This document shows positions 1 through 7,699 of a DNA stretch of 64,000 nucleotides, in pieces. Positions within the stretch are counted from its first letter, which is position 1. The number at the start of each line of letters is the position of its first letter. The translations under genes and the position numbers were made by a program. Below the pieces are notes generated by a model. That model was not told the DNA's origin, did not search any database, and saw nothing but the letters and a program-made list of their open reading frames with translations. Source of the DNA: Reinekea forsetii (GTDB lineage: Bacteria > Pseudomonadota > Gammaproteobacteria > Pseudomonadales > Natronospirillaceae); contig NZ_JAHKPH010000010.1 of assembly GCF_018860385.1 (NCBI RefSeq), positions 5,773 through 69,772 on the forward strand, in the 5' to 3' direction.

Positions 1-114
1 CCCGCAGCCCGCAGCCCGAAAAAAAACTAACCCCTCTCATACAATTGTCCGATAGCTCTTTTTAAGCCACGCTGTACTATTGCTAATATACAAAAATGAT
101 AACAGGAGAGCGGT

Positions 115-1743
115 GTGGCTAACCATATGATGGATTTTCCGTTAAATACAATTGATATTCTTAAAAGTGCAGCGTTGCGGTACCCTGAAAAAGAAGTGGT
201 ATCGGCCCTGCCAGACGGGAGCATGCACCGCTATACCTACGCTGATTCTTACAAACGAGCAGCTCAGGTGGCGAACTGTCTAAAATCTCTGAACGTTAAA
301 AAGGGTGATCATGTTGCCACTTTAGCCGTCAATCACTACCGTCATTTCGAACTATATTATGGCATTTCGGGCATGGGCGGTGTGGTTCATACGCTTAACG
401 CTCGTTTGTTTGTAGAGCAACTGGAATACATCATTAATCACGCAGAAGACTCTTATCTCTTTATTGATCCTGAGTTTTTACCTCAGATTGAAGCGCTGGC
501 GGGGAAGATTCCGACGGTTCGAGGTGTAATTATCTTATGTGATGAAGATAAAATGCCTGAGTCTTCCGTCTTTAAACTTCAAAATTATGAAACCCTAATC
601 AAAGCTCAATCTGAAACCTATGATTGGCCTCGTTTAGACAGTAAGCACCCATGTGGGCTTTGCTATACCAGTGGAACAACAGGCAACCCGAAAGGCGTCA
701 TGTATGAGCAGGGTTCAACTGTTTTACACGCTATGATGGGTGGCGGCAGTCACTTTTTGAATTTCGATGAGTGGACTGTGGCCATGCCTATCGTGCCTAT
801 GTATCACGTAGTAGCCTGGGGGATTCCATTTTCTGCGCCGCTTTATGGTGCAAAACTAGTGTTACCAGGTTGTGCATTGTCGGGCGAAAATATTCATCGT
901 TTAATTGAAGAAGAGCAGGTGAATAAATCTTATGCTGTGCCCACCGTTTGGTTGACACTGCATAACTATTTGCAAGCTACAGGTAAAACGATTGAAAGTT
1001 TAAAGCTTGTTGGCGTTGGTGGTGCGGCATCTCCAAAAGCGTTGGTTAAAACCTTTGCTGAAAAATACGATGTGTATTGGATGGGTATTTGGGGAATGAC
1101 AGAAACAAGCCCACTGGCAACTGGAGCTATTTTAACACCTGAGATGTCCGATCTATCTGCAGAGGAGTGCTATGAATTGCAATCTTCGGCAGGGAAACCC
1201 ATTTTCGGTGTTGAAATAGAAATATTTGATGCCGATGGTAATCCATTACCACACGATGGGGTTACTCGTGGTGATTTACGTGTACGTGGCCCTTGGGTAC
1301 TTAGCTCGTATTACAAGAGTGAAGGCAGTAATAGCTTCGTAGATGGTTGGTTTGAAACAGGCGATGTCGCGGTTATTAACCCAGAAGGTTATCTACGTGT
1401 CGTCGACCGAAGTAAAGACGTCATTAAATCGGGCGGCGAATGGATTAGCTCCGTTGAACTCGAAAACGCCGCATTAAACTACCCAGCCGTAAACGAGGCG
1501 TGTGTCATTGGTGCGGCACATGAAAAGTGGGATGAACGGCCCATTATGTTGGTCACGCTACGCGAGGGTGAAGATTATAATGAAGATGATCTGAAACGCG
1601 TATTGACGGAAAAAGTTGCAAAATGGTGGCTGCCCGATGCGATCATTGTGGTGGATGAATTACCGCATACCGGTACAGGTAAGCTTAAGAAAGTCGATAT
1701 TAGAAAGGAATATCGTCAATATTTGCTTGAAAACTACAGCTAA
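115..1743 (+). CDS. AMP-forming fatty acyl-CoA synthetase (AlkK-like)
   Basis: Activates a carboxylic acid, probably a medium- or long-chain fatty acid, to its acyl-CoA through an acyl-adenylate. The AMP-binding P-loop ([11 protein letters not shown]) lies near residues 184-194. The hinge motif (GWFETGDVA, then [13 protein letters not shown]) spans about 411-445, and the C-terminal acylation lysine is K523 in TGTGKLKK. The length of 542 aa is normal for the family. The GTG start at 115 is preceded by AGGAG at 104-108; an ATG at 127 is the alternative. A sensor kinase of the CrbS/MxtR type follows 42 bp later on the same strand, which suggests a link to acyl or acetate metabolism. Chain-length specificity cannot be read from the sequence. 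Confidence 0.88.
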   Translation: MANHMMDFPLNTIDILKSAALRYPEKEVVSALPDGSMHRYTYADSYKRAAQVANCLKSLNVKKGDHVATLAVNHYRHFELYYGISGMGGVVHTLNARLFVEQLEYIINHAEDSYLFIDPEFLPQIEALAGKIPTVRGVIILCDEDKMPESSVFKLQNYETLIKAQSETYDWPRLDSKHPCGLCYTSGTTGNPKGVMYEQGSTVLHAMMGGGSHFLNFDEWTVAMPIVPMYHVVAWGIPFSAPLYGAKLVLPGCALSGENIHRLIEEEQVNKSYAVPTVWLTLHNYLQATGKTIESLKLVGVGGAASPKALVKTFAEKYDVYWMGIWGMTETSPLATGAILTPEMSDLSAEECYELQSSAGKPIFGVEIEIFDADGNPLPHDGVTRGDLRVRGPWVLSSYYKSEGSNSFVDGWFETGDVAVINPEGYLRVVDRSKDVIKSGGEWISSVELENAALNYPAVNEACVIGAAHEKWDERPIMLVTLREGEDYNEDDLKRVLTEKVAKWWLPDAIIVVDELPHTGTGKLKKVDIRKEYRQYLLENYS

Positions 1744-1753
1744 AAACAACAAT

Positions 1754-1780
1754 CTAGTAGGTTCTTTCGAGCCTACTTAG
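1754..1780 (+). promoter_or_regulatory. Hairpin just upstream of the sensor kinase start
   Basis: A 9-bp stem, AGTAGGTTC (1756-1764) with GAGCCTACT (1769-1777), has a TTTC loop and one G-U pair. It extends outward with a bulge. It ends 8 nt before the ATG at 1786, where the ribosome binding site should be, and I see no Shine-Dalgarno sequence. No T-tract follows, so it is not a standard terminator. It may control translation of the kinase or partly terminate read-through from the acyl-CoA synthetase. Confidence 0.45.
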
Positions 1781-1785
1781 TATTT

Positions 1786-4700
1786 ATGTTTAATTTAGCG
1801 TTTATTACGTTCATTTCCTTGCTTTACATTGCGATTCTTTTTGGGATCGCATTGCTAGGCGACAAATACCCGATTGCAGATCGTTGGCACTCTTGGGTGT
1901 ACGGTCTTTCTTTAACTATTTTTTGTACCAGTTGGACTTTCTACGGTGCAACTTTGCAGTTTTCAGAAGCCGGTTGGTTTTTTTCCCCCTCTCATATTGG
2001 CACAATTTTATTGTTTGCGTTTGGCATGGCCTTTTGGCGCAAATTAATTCGAGTAGCCAAACAAGAAAACGTTACAACAATTTCAGATTTTATCGCCAGT
2101 CGATATGGCCATAGCCGTATGGTGTCGATGTTAGCTGCCACCATTTGTTTAATCGGAATCATTCCTTATGTTTCGTTGCAGTTAAAAGCGGTATCAACGA
2201 GTTTTAATTTAGTAACCGGAATCGATTTTCAAACCGACTCTTGGTTAAGTGATTCTGCCATCATCGTTTCTATTGCCATGGGTGGTTTTGCCATTCTATT
2301 TGGTACTCGGCATTTAGATACGTCTGAACATCATCCCGGCATGATGCTCGCCATCGCATTCGAATCGATTGTGAAACTGGTTGCCTTTATCGTTGTGGCC
2401 TATTGGGCCGTTAGCCAAGTAGGTGGAGGTTTTGGTCAAGTATGGGACGATTGGCAAAACGCGCCAGAAACCGCCATTATGCGCAGCAGTTTCGATCAGT
2501 CTTATGTTTACATGACTCAAGTGTTATTGGGCGTTTTTGGTATTTTTGTCTTACCTAGACAATTTCATGTAGCCGTCGTTGAATACCGAAACGATCAAGA
2601 CATTAAACGCGCCCGGTGGTTGTTTCCTGTATATCTACTTGCTATCAACTTTTTGATTGCCCCTTTGACTATTGTCGGCTTAAAGCATTTTTCCTCTAAT
2701 GCCATAGACTTAGAATATTTAATTCTAAAATTACCGCTTTCGCTGGGTCGCAGTGATATGGCTGTACTCGCTTTTATTGGTGGTTTATCCGCGGCTACTT
2801 CCATGGTTATTGTTGCCACGGTTGCGTTGAGCACAATGTTATCGAATGAAATCCTGTTACCACTTTTGATCCGTATGGGCTGGTGGAACGCCGATTCAAA
2901 AAATATTGGTTGGCGTGTTTTACAGTTACGACGCATTGGTATTATGATCATTGTTGTTGCGGCGTTTTTTTATTACCGCCTGATAGTTGCCTTTGAAGGT
3001 TTAGTGTCAATTGGGCTTATCTCATTCGCTGCTGCTTCGCAATTTGTACCTGCACTCGTTTTAGGGTTGTTCTGGTCGGGTGTGAACCGTAATGGTGCTA
3101 TCTGGGGCTTGAGCATCGGGTTTTTAACTTGGTTCTATACGATGCTGTTACCCTTGTTTGCGCGCGCGGGGATATTATCGTTTGAATTCAGTGAGTGGTT
3201 TTTTAGTTTAAATTTATTAAACCCTCATGCTTTGTTTGGGCTAACTGGTTTAGATCCGGTTGTTCATGGATTAGCATGGAGCTTAGCGCTCAATACCATC
3301 GCACTACTTTTAGGTTCAGCCTATGGCAAGGAATCGTTAAAAGACCGTATACAAGCGTCTCGCTTTGTTCACTCTACCCACACCAAAACCAGTAACTTTT
3401 CTGATCGGCACATCACCATTGGTGATTTGCATTTGTTGATAGGGAAATTTGTAACCAAAGAAAAACAACACAGCTTATTCGAAAGTTATGTGAACCCTTT
3501 AAACGGTCGACTGCTATCAGATGATGTCGCAGATCCTGAATTTTTACATTCAGCGGAACGTATGCTGACTTCAGTATTAGGTGCTCCAGCTTCTCGATTA
3601 CTCTTCGAAAAAATTGAGCAAAAGGAAGGGCAGAACTGGCGTGATGTCACCAGTATTGTTGATGAAGCCTCCCAGGTTTTAAAATTTAATAGAGACTTAT
3701 TGAACTCAGCGCTGCAGTCAATAAACCAAGGGATTAGCATTGTAGATCGCGATCTAAATATTGTGGCGTGGAACCAAACTTACCAGCGTATGTTCACTTA
3801 CCCAGATGATATTTTGGCGGTCGGTCGGCCAGTGCAAGATTTATTAAATCACAATGCTTTTATAGGGGAGTGCGGTGAAGGTGACCCAGATTTGCTGGTG
3901 CAAAAGCGACTCAACCATCTTATGTCTGGTACTCCATATAAATATGAGCGAAAAAGATTAGACGGGTCTTATCTAGAAATTGAAGGCCGGCCAATGGATG
4001 AAGGTGGCTACATCACAGTTTATACAGATGTTACCGCTCGTCGGCTTATCGAAGATCAGTTAAGGCGCAGTAATGAATACTTAGAAGAAACAGTGAATCG
4101 AAGAACTGAAGCTTTGCAGGCTTCTAATAAAGAGCTGGAAAAGGCAAACCGCAATAAAACTCGGTTCTTAGCTGCAGCCGGACACGATTTGGTTCAACCC
4201 TTGAATTCGGCCGCATTATTTGCGGCCAGCTTACAATCTAAGTTGCAGCGGGTGGATTCTTCGGGCCAGCTGGTGGCCTTGTCAGAACAAATCGAGCAGT
4301 CATTACATTCGGCTGAAAATCTGTTGAATGAATTGTTAGAAATTTCAAAGCTAGACTCGGATGTTATCAAACCCAGCATCACTACTATTCCGTTATCGGA
4401 TCTTCAGCACTCACTGGTGGCTGATTTTAGCTTGATCGCAAAGTCGAAGAAAGTTGAATTGACGATTGTGCCCAGCTCTTTGTTTATAAAATCAGATGTC
4501 CGATTACTCAGACGTATTTTGCAGAACCTACTCAGTAATGCCATTAACTACAGCCATGGTGGCCGAGTTGTCATGGGGGTTCGTCGCAAAAAGGACGAAT
4601 GTAGAATTGATATTATTGATACGGGTCCTGGTTTGAATGAATATCAGACCCGAGCTATCTTTGATGAATTTTATAGGGTGGCTGAAATTGCCTCAGATGA

Positions 4701-5238
4701 AAAAGGTTTAGGGCTAGGGTTAGCGATTGTTAAGCGAATGGCTGATTTATTGGGGCATAGAATTGAATTGGAATCAGTTCCTGGCAAAGGCAGTCGCTTT
4801 AGCGTTGTTGTGCCTGTCACTCAAGCGGTATCAGTGGCCGTTTCCCAGCCTAGCGTTGAGGAGTCTACGGTCAAAGAAGCTAGGATATTGTGCTTAGATA
4901 ATGAACAACTCATTGTTGAGGGCATGAAAAGTTTGGTCAGCGAGTGGGGCTACGATGTAGACGCTGCGATGAATGAAGCAGAAGCAAATAAGCTGATTGC
5001 TATGAATAAGCCAGACTTGGTGGTGATTGATTATCATCTCGACCATGGCGAAACCGGCTTAAATGTACTCGATCGCTGGAATCAAAGTTGGTTTAGGAAT
5101 ATTCCGGCAATTGTAATAACTGCCGACTACACAGAAGAAGTGCGTCAAGCCACCAAAGCTCGAGGATACCAGCTGCTTAAGAAGCCTGTAAGACCAATGC
5201 AGCTCAAAGCTTTAATCGCATCAGTGCTTAAAAATTAG
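1786..5238 (+). CDS. crbS: Sodium:solute symporter-fused hybrid sensor histidine kinase (CrbS/MxtR-like)
   Basis: An inner-membrane sensor kinase of 1150 aa. Residues 1 to about 500 form a multi-helix SSS/PutP-like transporter domain. A PAS domain covers about 645-755. A dimerisation domain follows with phospho-accepting H800 (AGHDLVQPLN), then a HATPase with N-box LQNLLSNAINY near 913 and G-boxes DTGPGL and GLGLGLAIV. A C-terminal receiver has D1082 (VVIDYHL). This order is that of CrbS of Vibrio and MxtR of Pseudomonas, which with a LuxR-type regulator control acetyl-CoA synthetase and the acetate switch. No partner regulator is seen in the window. The symporter domain may sense or transport the ligand. 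Family assignment is firm; acetate control here is inferred. Confidence 0.85.
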   Translation: MFNLAFITFISLLYIAILFGIALLGDKYPIADRWHSWVYGLSLTIFCTSWTFYGATLQFSEAGWFFSPSHIGTILLFAFGMAFWRKLIRVAKQENVTTISDFIASRYGHSRMVSMLAATICLIGIIPYVSLQLKAVSTSFNLVTGIDFQTDSWLSDSAIIVSIAMGGFAILFGTRHLDTSEHHPGMMLAIAFESIVKLVAFIVVAYWAVSQVGGGFGQVWDDWQNAPETAIMRSSFDQSYVYMTQVLLGVFGIFVLPRQFHVAVVEYRNDQDIKRARWLFPVYLLAINFLIAPLTIVGLKHFSSNAIDLEYLILKLPLSLGRSDMAVLAFIGGLSAATSMVIVATVALSTMLSNEILLPLLIRMGWWNADSKNIGWRVLQLRRIGIMIIVVAAFFYYRLIVAFEGLVSIGLISFAAASQFVPALVLGLFWSGVNRNGAIWGLSIGFLTWFYTMLLPLFARAGILSFEFSEWFFSLNLLNPHALFGLTGLDPVVHGLAWSLALNTIALLLGSAYGKESLKDRIQASRFVHSTHTKTSNFSDRHITIGDLHLLIGKFVTKEKQHSLFESYVNPLNGRLLSDDVADPEFLHSAERMLTSVLGAPASRLLFEKIEQKEGQNWRDVTSIVDEASQVLKFNRDLLNSALQSINQGISIVDRDLNIVAWNQTYQRMFTYPDDILAVGRPVQDLLNHNAFIGECGEGDPDLLVQKRLNHLMSGTPYKYERKRLDGSYLEIEGRPMDEGGYITVYTDVTARRLIEDQLRRSNEYLEETVNRRTEALQASNKELEKANRNKTRFLAAAGHDLVQPLNSAALFAASLQSKLQRVDSSGQLVALSEQIEQSLHSAENLLNELLEISKLDSDVIKPSITTIPLSDLQHSLVADFSLIAKSKKVELTIVPSSLFIKSDVRLLRRILQNLLSNAINYSHGGRVVMGVRRKKDECRIDIIDTGPGLNEYQTRAIFDEFYRVAEIASDEKGLGLGLAIVKRMADLLGHRIELESVPGKGSRFSVVVPVTQAVSVAVSQPSVEESTVKEARILCLDNEQLIVEGMKSLVSEWGYDVDAAMNEAEANKLIAMNKPDLVVIDYHLDHGETGLNVLDRWNQSWFRNIPAIVITADYTEEVRQATKARGYQLLKKPVRPMQLKALIASVLKN

Positions 5239-5262
5239 AGAAAAGCATTAAATATCAGTGGC

Positions 5263-5292
5263 TTGCGTGAAATAATTTAGAAAGATTATAGA
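5263..5292 (+). promoter_or_regulatory. Candidate sigma-70 promoter for tRNA-Arg
   Basis: TTGCGT (5263-5268) and TATAGA (5287-5292) are separated by 18 bp and lie about 55 bp upstream of the tRNA. A second possible -10, TACAAT (5312-5317), sits closer but has a poor -35. The exact start of transcription is uncertain. Confidence 0.35.
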
Positions 5293-5347
5293 CTATCAAA
5301 GCAAGCCCTATTACAATGCACCTCGTTCTAACTCAGAACATCTCTGC

Positions 5348-5424
5348 GCGCCCGTAGCTCAGCTGGATAGAGTAGGTGGCTTCGAACCACTTGGTCGGGA
5401 GTTCGAATCTCTCCGGGCGCGCCA
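5348..5424 (+). tRNA. tRNA-Arg (anticodon UCG)
   Basis: A 77-nt cloverleaf with encoded CCA. The acceptor stem GCGCCCG pairs with CGGGCGC. The D-stem is GCTC/GAGT. The anticodon arm is GGTGG-CTTCGAA-CCACT with anticodon TCG, and the T-arm is GGGAG-TTCGAAT-CTCTC. The discriminator base is G. It would read CGA-type arginine codons. The last 26 nt recur, split by an insertion, in the tandem repeats immediately downstream. Confidence 0.95.
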
Positions 5425-5925
5425 TTTTACGATGCATCTCTTTTCTGATTTCTGCCTCTTAATGCAAATTAACGAACTCAACCAAGATCGCCCGGTGAGA
5501 TTGTTTTGCAAAGCAAATCTAGCAAACGCAGTTTGCGTACGAACGATAAGAGTTCGACCCGAAGGGCCGCGAAGCGCATCTCTCCGGGCGCGCCATTTTA
5601 CAATGCATCTCTTTTCTGATTTCTGCCTCTTAATGCAAATTAACGAACTCAACCAAGATCGCCCGGTGAGATTGTTTTGCAAAGCAAATCTAGCAAACGC
5701 AGTTTGCGTACGAACGATAAGAGTTCGACCCGAAGGGCCGCGAAGCGCATCTCTCCGGGCGCGCCATTTTACGATACATCTCTTTTCTGATTTCTGCCTC
5801 TTAATGCAAATTAACGAACTCAACCAAGATCGCCCGGTGAGATTGTTTTGCAAAGCAAATCTAGCAAACGCAGTTTGAGTACGAACGATAAGAGTTCGAC
5901 CCGAAGGGCCGCGAAGCGCATCTCT
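5425..5925 (+). repeat. Three 171-bp tandem repeats ending in the tRNA 3' end
   Basis: Units are 5425-5595, 5596-5766 and 5767-5925, with a period of exactly 171 bp. They are nearly identical and differ by a few substitutions, for example near positions 5432, 5603 and 5778. Units 1 and 2 end with ATCTCTCCGGGCGCGCCA, which is the 3' end of the upstream tRNA-Arg. Unit 3 loses that tail and diverges after 5925. Each unit carries a run of small hairpins: TTTGC/GCAAA, GCAAAC/GTTTGC, CGAAC/GTTCG, CCC/GGG and CGC/GCG. The arrangement matches the repeats after E. coli tyrT, which also begin from a duplicated tRNA 3' end. Confidence 0.93.
5425..5925 (+). ncRNA. RtT-like RNA units processed from the tRNA transcript (candidate)
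   Basis: In E. coli a 171-nt RNA called rtT is released from the tyrT tRNA transcript at repeats carrying the tRNA 3' end. Here, cleavage at the CCA ends (5424, 5595, 5766) would likewise release 171-nt RNAs. The perfect small hairpins in each unit favour a structured RNA over a protein. No strong terminator is visible directly after unit 3. The ncRNA role is inferred from organisation. A covariance-model search against the RtT family would decide it. Confidence 0.5.
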
Positions 5926-5977
5926 TCTGTTAAGGCAATCTGTTAATTTTTGTTCAGCGTCTACTTGACGTCAGTGC

Positions 5978-6071
5978 GGTGATAGTAATTTGAATGGTTG
6001 CTGTTCGCGCATCCAGGCGCCGCTAAACTTCGCCATCCATGGCTCAGATTCCCATTCAAATTTCTATCACC
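5978..6071. repeat. Palindromic repeat element, copy 1
   Basis: Terminal arms at 5978-5997 and 6052-6071 are inverted repeats of 20 bp with one mismatch (GGTGATAG.AATTTGAATGG). The interior holds further short inverted repeats: GCGC/GCGC, GGCG/CGCC and GCCAT/ATGGC. Similarity with copy 2 starts upstream, at CTGTT (5927), so the whole repeat is about 190 bp. It has the form of a small non-coding repeat (REP/MITE-like) or of structured tRNA-transcript trailer. No transposase is nearby. Confidence 0.7.
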
Positions 6072-6166
6072 ACCCTTACTTCTGTAGTGGCTTTTTATAT
6101 AGTGTTAAAGACTAGAAGTACAACTCTCCTGTTGAGGTAACCTGTGTATTATTGTTCAGCCTGTGT

Positions 6167-6263
6167 GGTGATAGTAATTTGAATGTTCGCAATTCGCGCA
6201 TCCAAGCGCCGCTAAACTTCGCCATCCATAGCTCTGACTCTCGCTCAAACTACTTTCAGCACC
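6167..6263. repeat. Palindromic repeat element, copy 2
   Basis: This is a diverged direct copy of the element at 5978-6071. It shares the left arm GGTGATAGTAATTTGAATG and the core from CGCGCATCCA to CGCCATCCAT. The right arm has decayed (TCAAACTACTTTCAGCACC), so the long stem is imperfect. Upstream similarity begins at CTGTT (6129). It abuts the stop codon of the small reverse-strand ORF. Confidence 0.65.
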
Positions 6264-6268
6264 GCTTT

Positions 6269-6634
6269 TTATGCAGTACTTTCTAAAATTTGAAGCCGAT
6301 TTTGAAGTTTGTTGATTATATTCTTAAGTATCGCTGTTTCCGATGGATTGTTGGAATCTGCGATCCCTCTGTTAGTGGTCTTGTCTCCATCTAGTAATGG
6401 AGACGTTTGTTCTTGGGAAGACGGGATCGAAGTTGAAATTATTGGTCCAATAGCCATTTCTTTATAATGAGTTAGTAGCATTCGCAGGGCGGCGTTCTCT
6501 TTTTCGTAATCGCTGGCTTTCTTTCTGTAGAGATCGATTGAGGTTTTTAAAATGTTTATATCCCTCTGAGTCCAATGAGCATTTTCCACATGATCTTTGT
6601 TTTGAATAGAAATGAGTGGTGCGACATTCTGCAT
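6269..6634 (-). CDS. Hypothetical small protein with coiled coil
   Basis: I do not recognise this protein. It has 121 aa from the preferred ATG at 6634, which has AAGG 9 nt upstream on the reverse strand; an ATG at 6658 gives 129 aa without a clear ribosome site. Charged heptad-like stretches (about residues 30-60 and the last 20) suggest a coiled coil, and the middle is polar and low in complexity. There is no signal peptide or membrane segment. It lies alone between the repeat block and tapT, so it may be a lineage-specific gene or a chance ORF. Confidence 0.4.
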   Translation of the reverse strand: MQNVAPLISIQNKDHVENAHWTQRDINILKTSIDLYRKKASDYEKENAALRMLLTHYKEMAIGPIISTSIPSSQEQTSPLLDGDKTTNRGIADSNNPSETAILKNIINKLQNRLQILESTA

Positions 6635-6773
6635 CTTAATAAACCTTAAAATTGCCATTTCAGTATTAGCACCAGTTATAAACGGCTTTTACTTAACTTA
6701 ACCTTAATTTGATTTATTAACGCTGACGGTCAGATAAATAGTAAACAATCGTAGCCGTATGGTTGTGAATGAC

Positions 6774-6779
6774 TATAAT
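6774..6779 (+). promoter_or_regulatory. Perfect -10 element (TATAAT) before tapT
   Basis: A consensus TATAAT lies 7 bp before the ATG at 6787. If used, transcription would start at or next to that ATG and give a leaderless mRNA. No good -35 is visible at the normal distance, and no Shine-Dalgarno sequence precedes the ATG. Confidence 0.35.
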
Positions 6780-6786
6780 GCCCGCC

Positions 6787-7524
6787 ATGAAAAAACATGC
6801 TGTTCACCTTTTGTATGATCAACGCATTTCGCGATCCACTCGGCCATTTAAAGCCCGCGGTGCGGGCGTGCGCCGTTGTTTATTTTGCCGAATAGATGAG
6901 CAGTTTTGTATTTGTGCTTTGAAGCCTAAAGTGCCTGCAAACGCTGGGTTTTTATTGCTTTATTATGATGATGAAGTGCTCAAGCCTAGTAATACCGGAC
7001 GTTTGATTGCTGATATTGTGAGCGATACATTCGCTTTTATATGGCAGCGCACGCAGGTTGAAGAGGGGTTGTTAGCGGTTTTGAACGAACCACAATGGCA
7101 GCCGCTGGTGGTGTTCCCGTCGGAATATGCGCAAGAAGGGCGAGCAATTGTTGAGTCTGCGCTTCAATTAGACCCTTCTAAGCGACCTTTGTTTATATTG
7201 CTTGATGGCAGTTGGCGAGAAGCTAAAAAGATGTTTCGTAATAGCCCTTATTTACAGAATTTCCCTGTTTTGTCGTTTAACTCCGATCAGCGTTCACGCT
7301 ATTTGGTTCGCAAAGCCATTCATGAGCATCACTTAGCTACAGCGGAAGTCGCGGCGATGGCTCTTAATTGGGTTGGTGAACACCGTTGCTCTCACGTGCT
7401 TGATGCTTGGTTTGATGTCTTTAGCTTTCAATATCAAAAGGGCGTCAAAAACACCAATTTAGGTGATGAGACATCGTTAGCTAGGCTTGCTGCATTAGTT
7501 GATGCAGGTGGTCAGGTTCCTTAA
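6787..7524 (+). CDS. tapT: tRNA-uridine aminocarboxypropyltransferase, DTW domain (TapT/YfiP-like)
   Basis: This family transfers the 3-amino-3-carboxypropyl group of SAM to uridine 47 of tRNAs (acp3U). The N-terminal zinc-type motif RRCLFCRIDEQFCIC and the DTW signature, here DGSWREAKKM, are visible, with S replacing T. The C-terminal part (RKAIHEHHLATAEVAA) also fits. The reading frame is open from ATG 6769. I prefer ATG 6787 (245 aa) because 6769-6786 overlaps a perfect -10 box. It is monocistronic and close to a tRNA locus, though that proximity may be chance. Confidence 0.85.
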   Translation: MKKHAVHLLYDQRISRSTRPFKARGAGVRRCLFCRIDEQFCICALKPKVPANAGFLLLYYDDEVLKPSNTGRLIADIVSDTFAFIWQRTQVEEGLLAVLNEPQWQPLVVFPSEYAQEGRAIVESALQLDPSKRPLFILLDGSWREAKKMFRNSPYLQNFPVLSFNSDQRSRYLVRKAIHEHHLATAEVAAMALNWVGEHRCSHVLDAWFDVFSFQYQKGVKNTNLGDETSLARLAALVDAGGQVP

Positions 7525-7580
7525 TTTTACAAAATTTGCCTTTTTGCTTCTAAATTACGCATGAACAGTGATTTAGAGCA

Positions 7581-7608
7581 TTGCATTATTGAAATAAGGT
7601 AGGATAAT
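7581..7608 (+). promoter_or_regulatory. Candidate sigma-70 promoter for nhaD
   Basis: TTGCAT (7581-7586) and GATAAT (7603-7608) have 16-bp spacing. Transcription would start near 7615, leaving a leader of about 85 nt that carries the hairpin described next. Confidence 0.5.
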
Positions 7609-7636
7609 GCGCCCCCTGTTTATTGATCCTATCTGG

Positions 7637-7677
7637 TTTTCCTAAGTTTTCTAACAAATTAAGAATACTTAGGAAAA
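7637..7677 (+). promoter_or_regulatory. nhaD leader hairpin covering a Shine-Dalgarno-like AGGA
   Basis: TTTTCCTAAG (7637-7646) and CTTAGGAAAA (7668-7677) form a perfect 10-bp stem around a 21-nt loop. The right arm contains AGGA (7671-7674), the best purine-rich site before the GTG at 7688. The structure could hide that site and make translation conditional. It does not obviously match a known Na+ or Li+ riboswitch. Confidence 0.5.
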
Positions 7678-7699
7678 TAGATAATGAGTGAGAAACCCA

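Noticed and set aside
1-26. Short CCCGCAG repeats at the window start
   Set aside because: Two and a half copies of 7 bp at the edge are too little to interpret; no feature is assigned to the first 100 bp.
5359-5878. Repetitive ORFs on both strands across the 171-bp repeats (57-aa repeat units)
   Set aside because: The period is a multiple of three, so any open frame stays open in every unit. Both strands are open, neither has a ribosome site, and the sequence is dominated by tRNA and hairpin pieces. A protamine-like product, as proposed for E. coli tyrT, cannot be excluded.
5425-5925. CRISPR-like array
   Set aside because: The units are contiguous 171-bp copies without unique spacers, and no cas genes are present.
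7615-7690. Known Na+ or Li+ riboswitch in the nhaD leader
   Set aside because: Beyond one simple hairpin I see no conserved multi-stem architecture of those classes, so it is reported only as an undefined leader hairpin.
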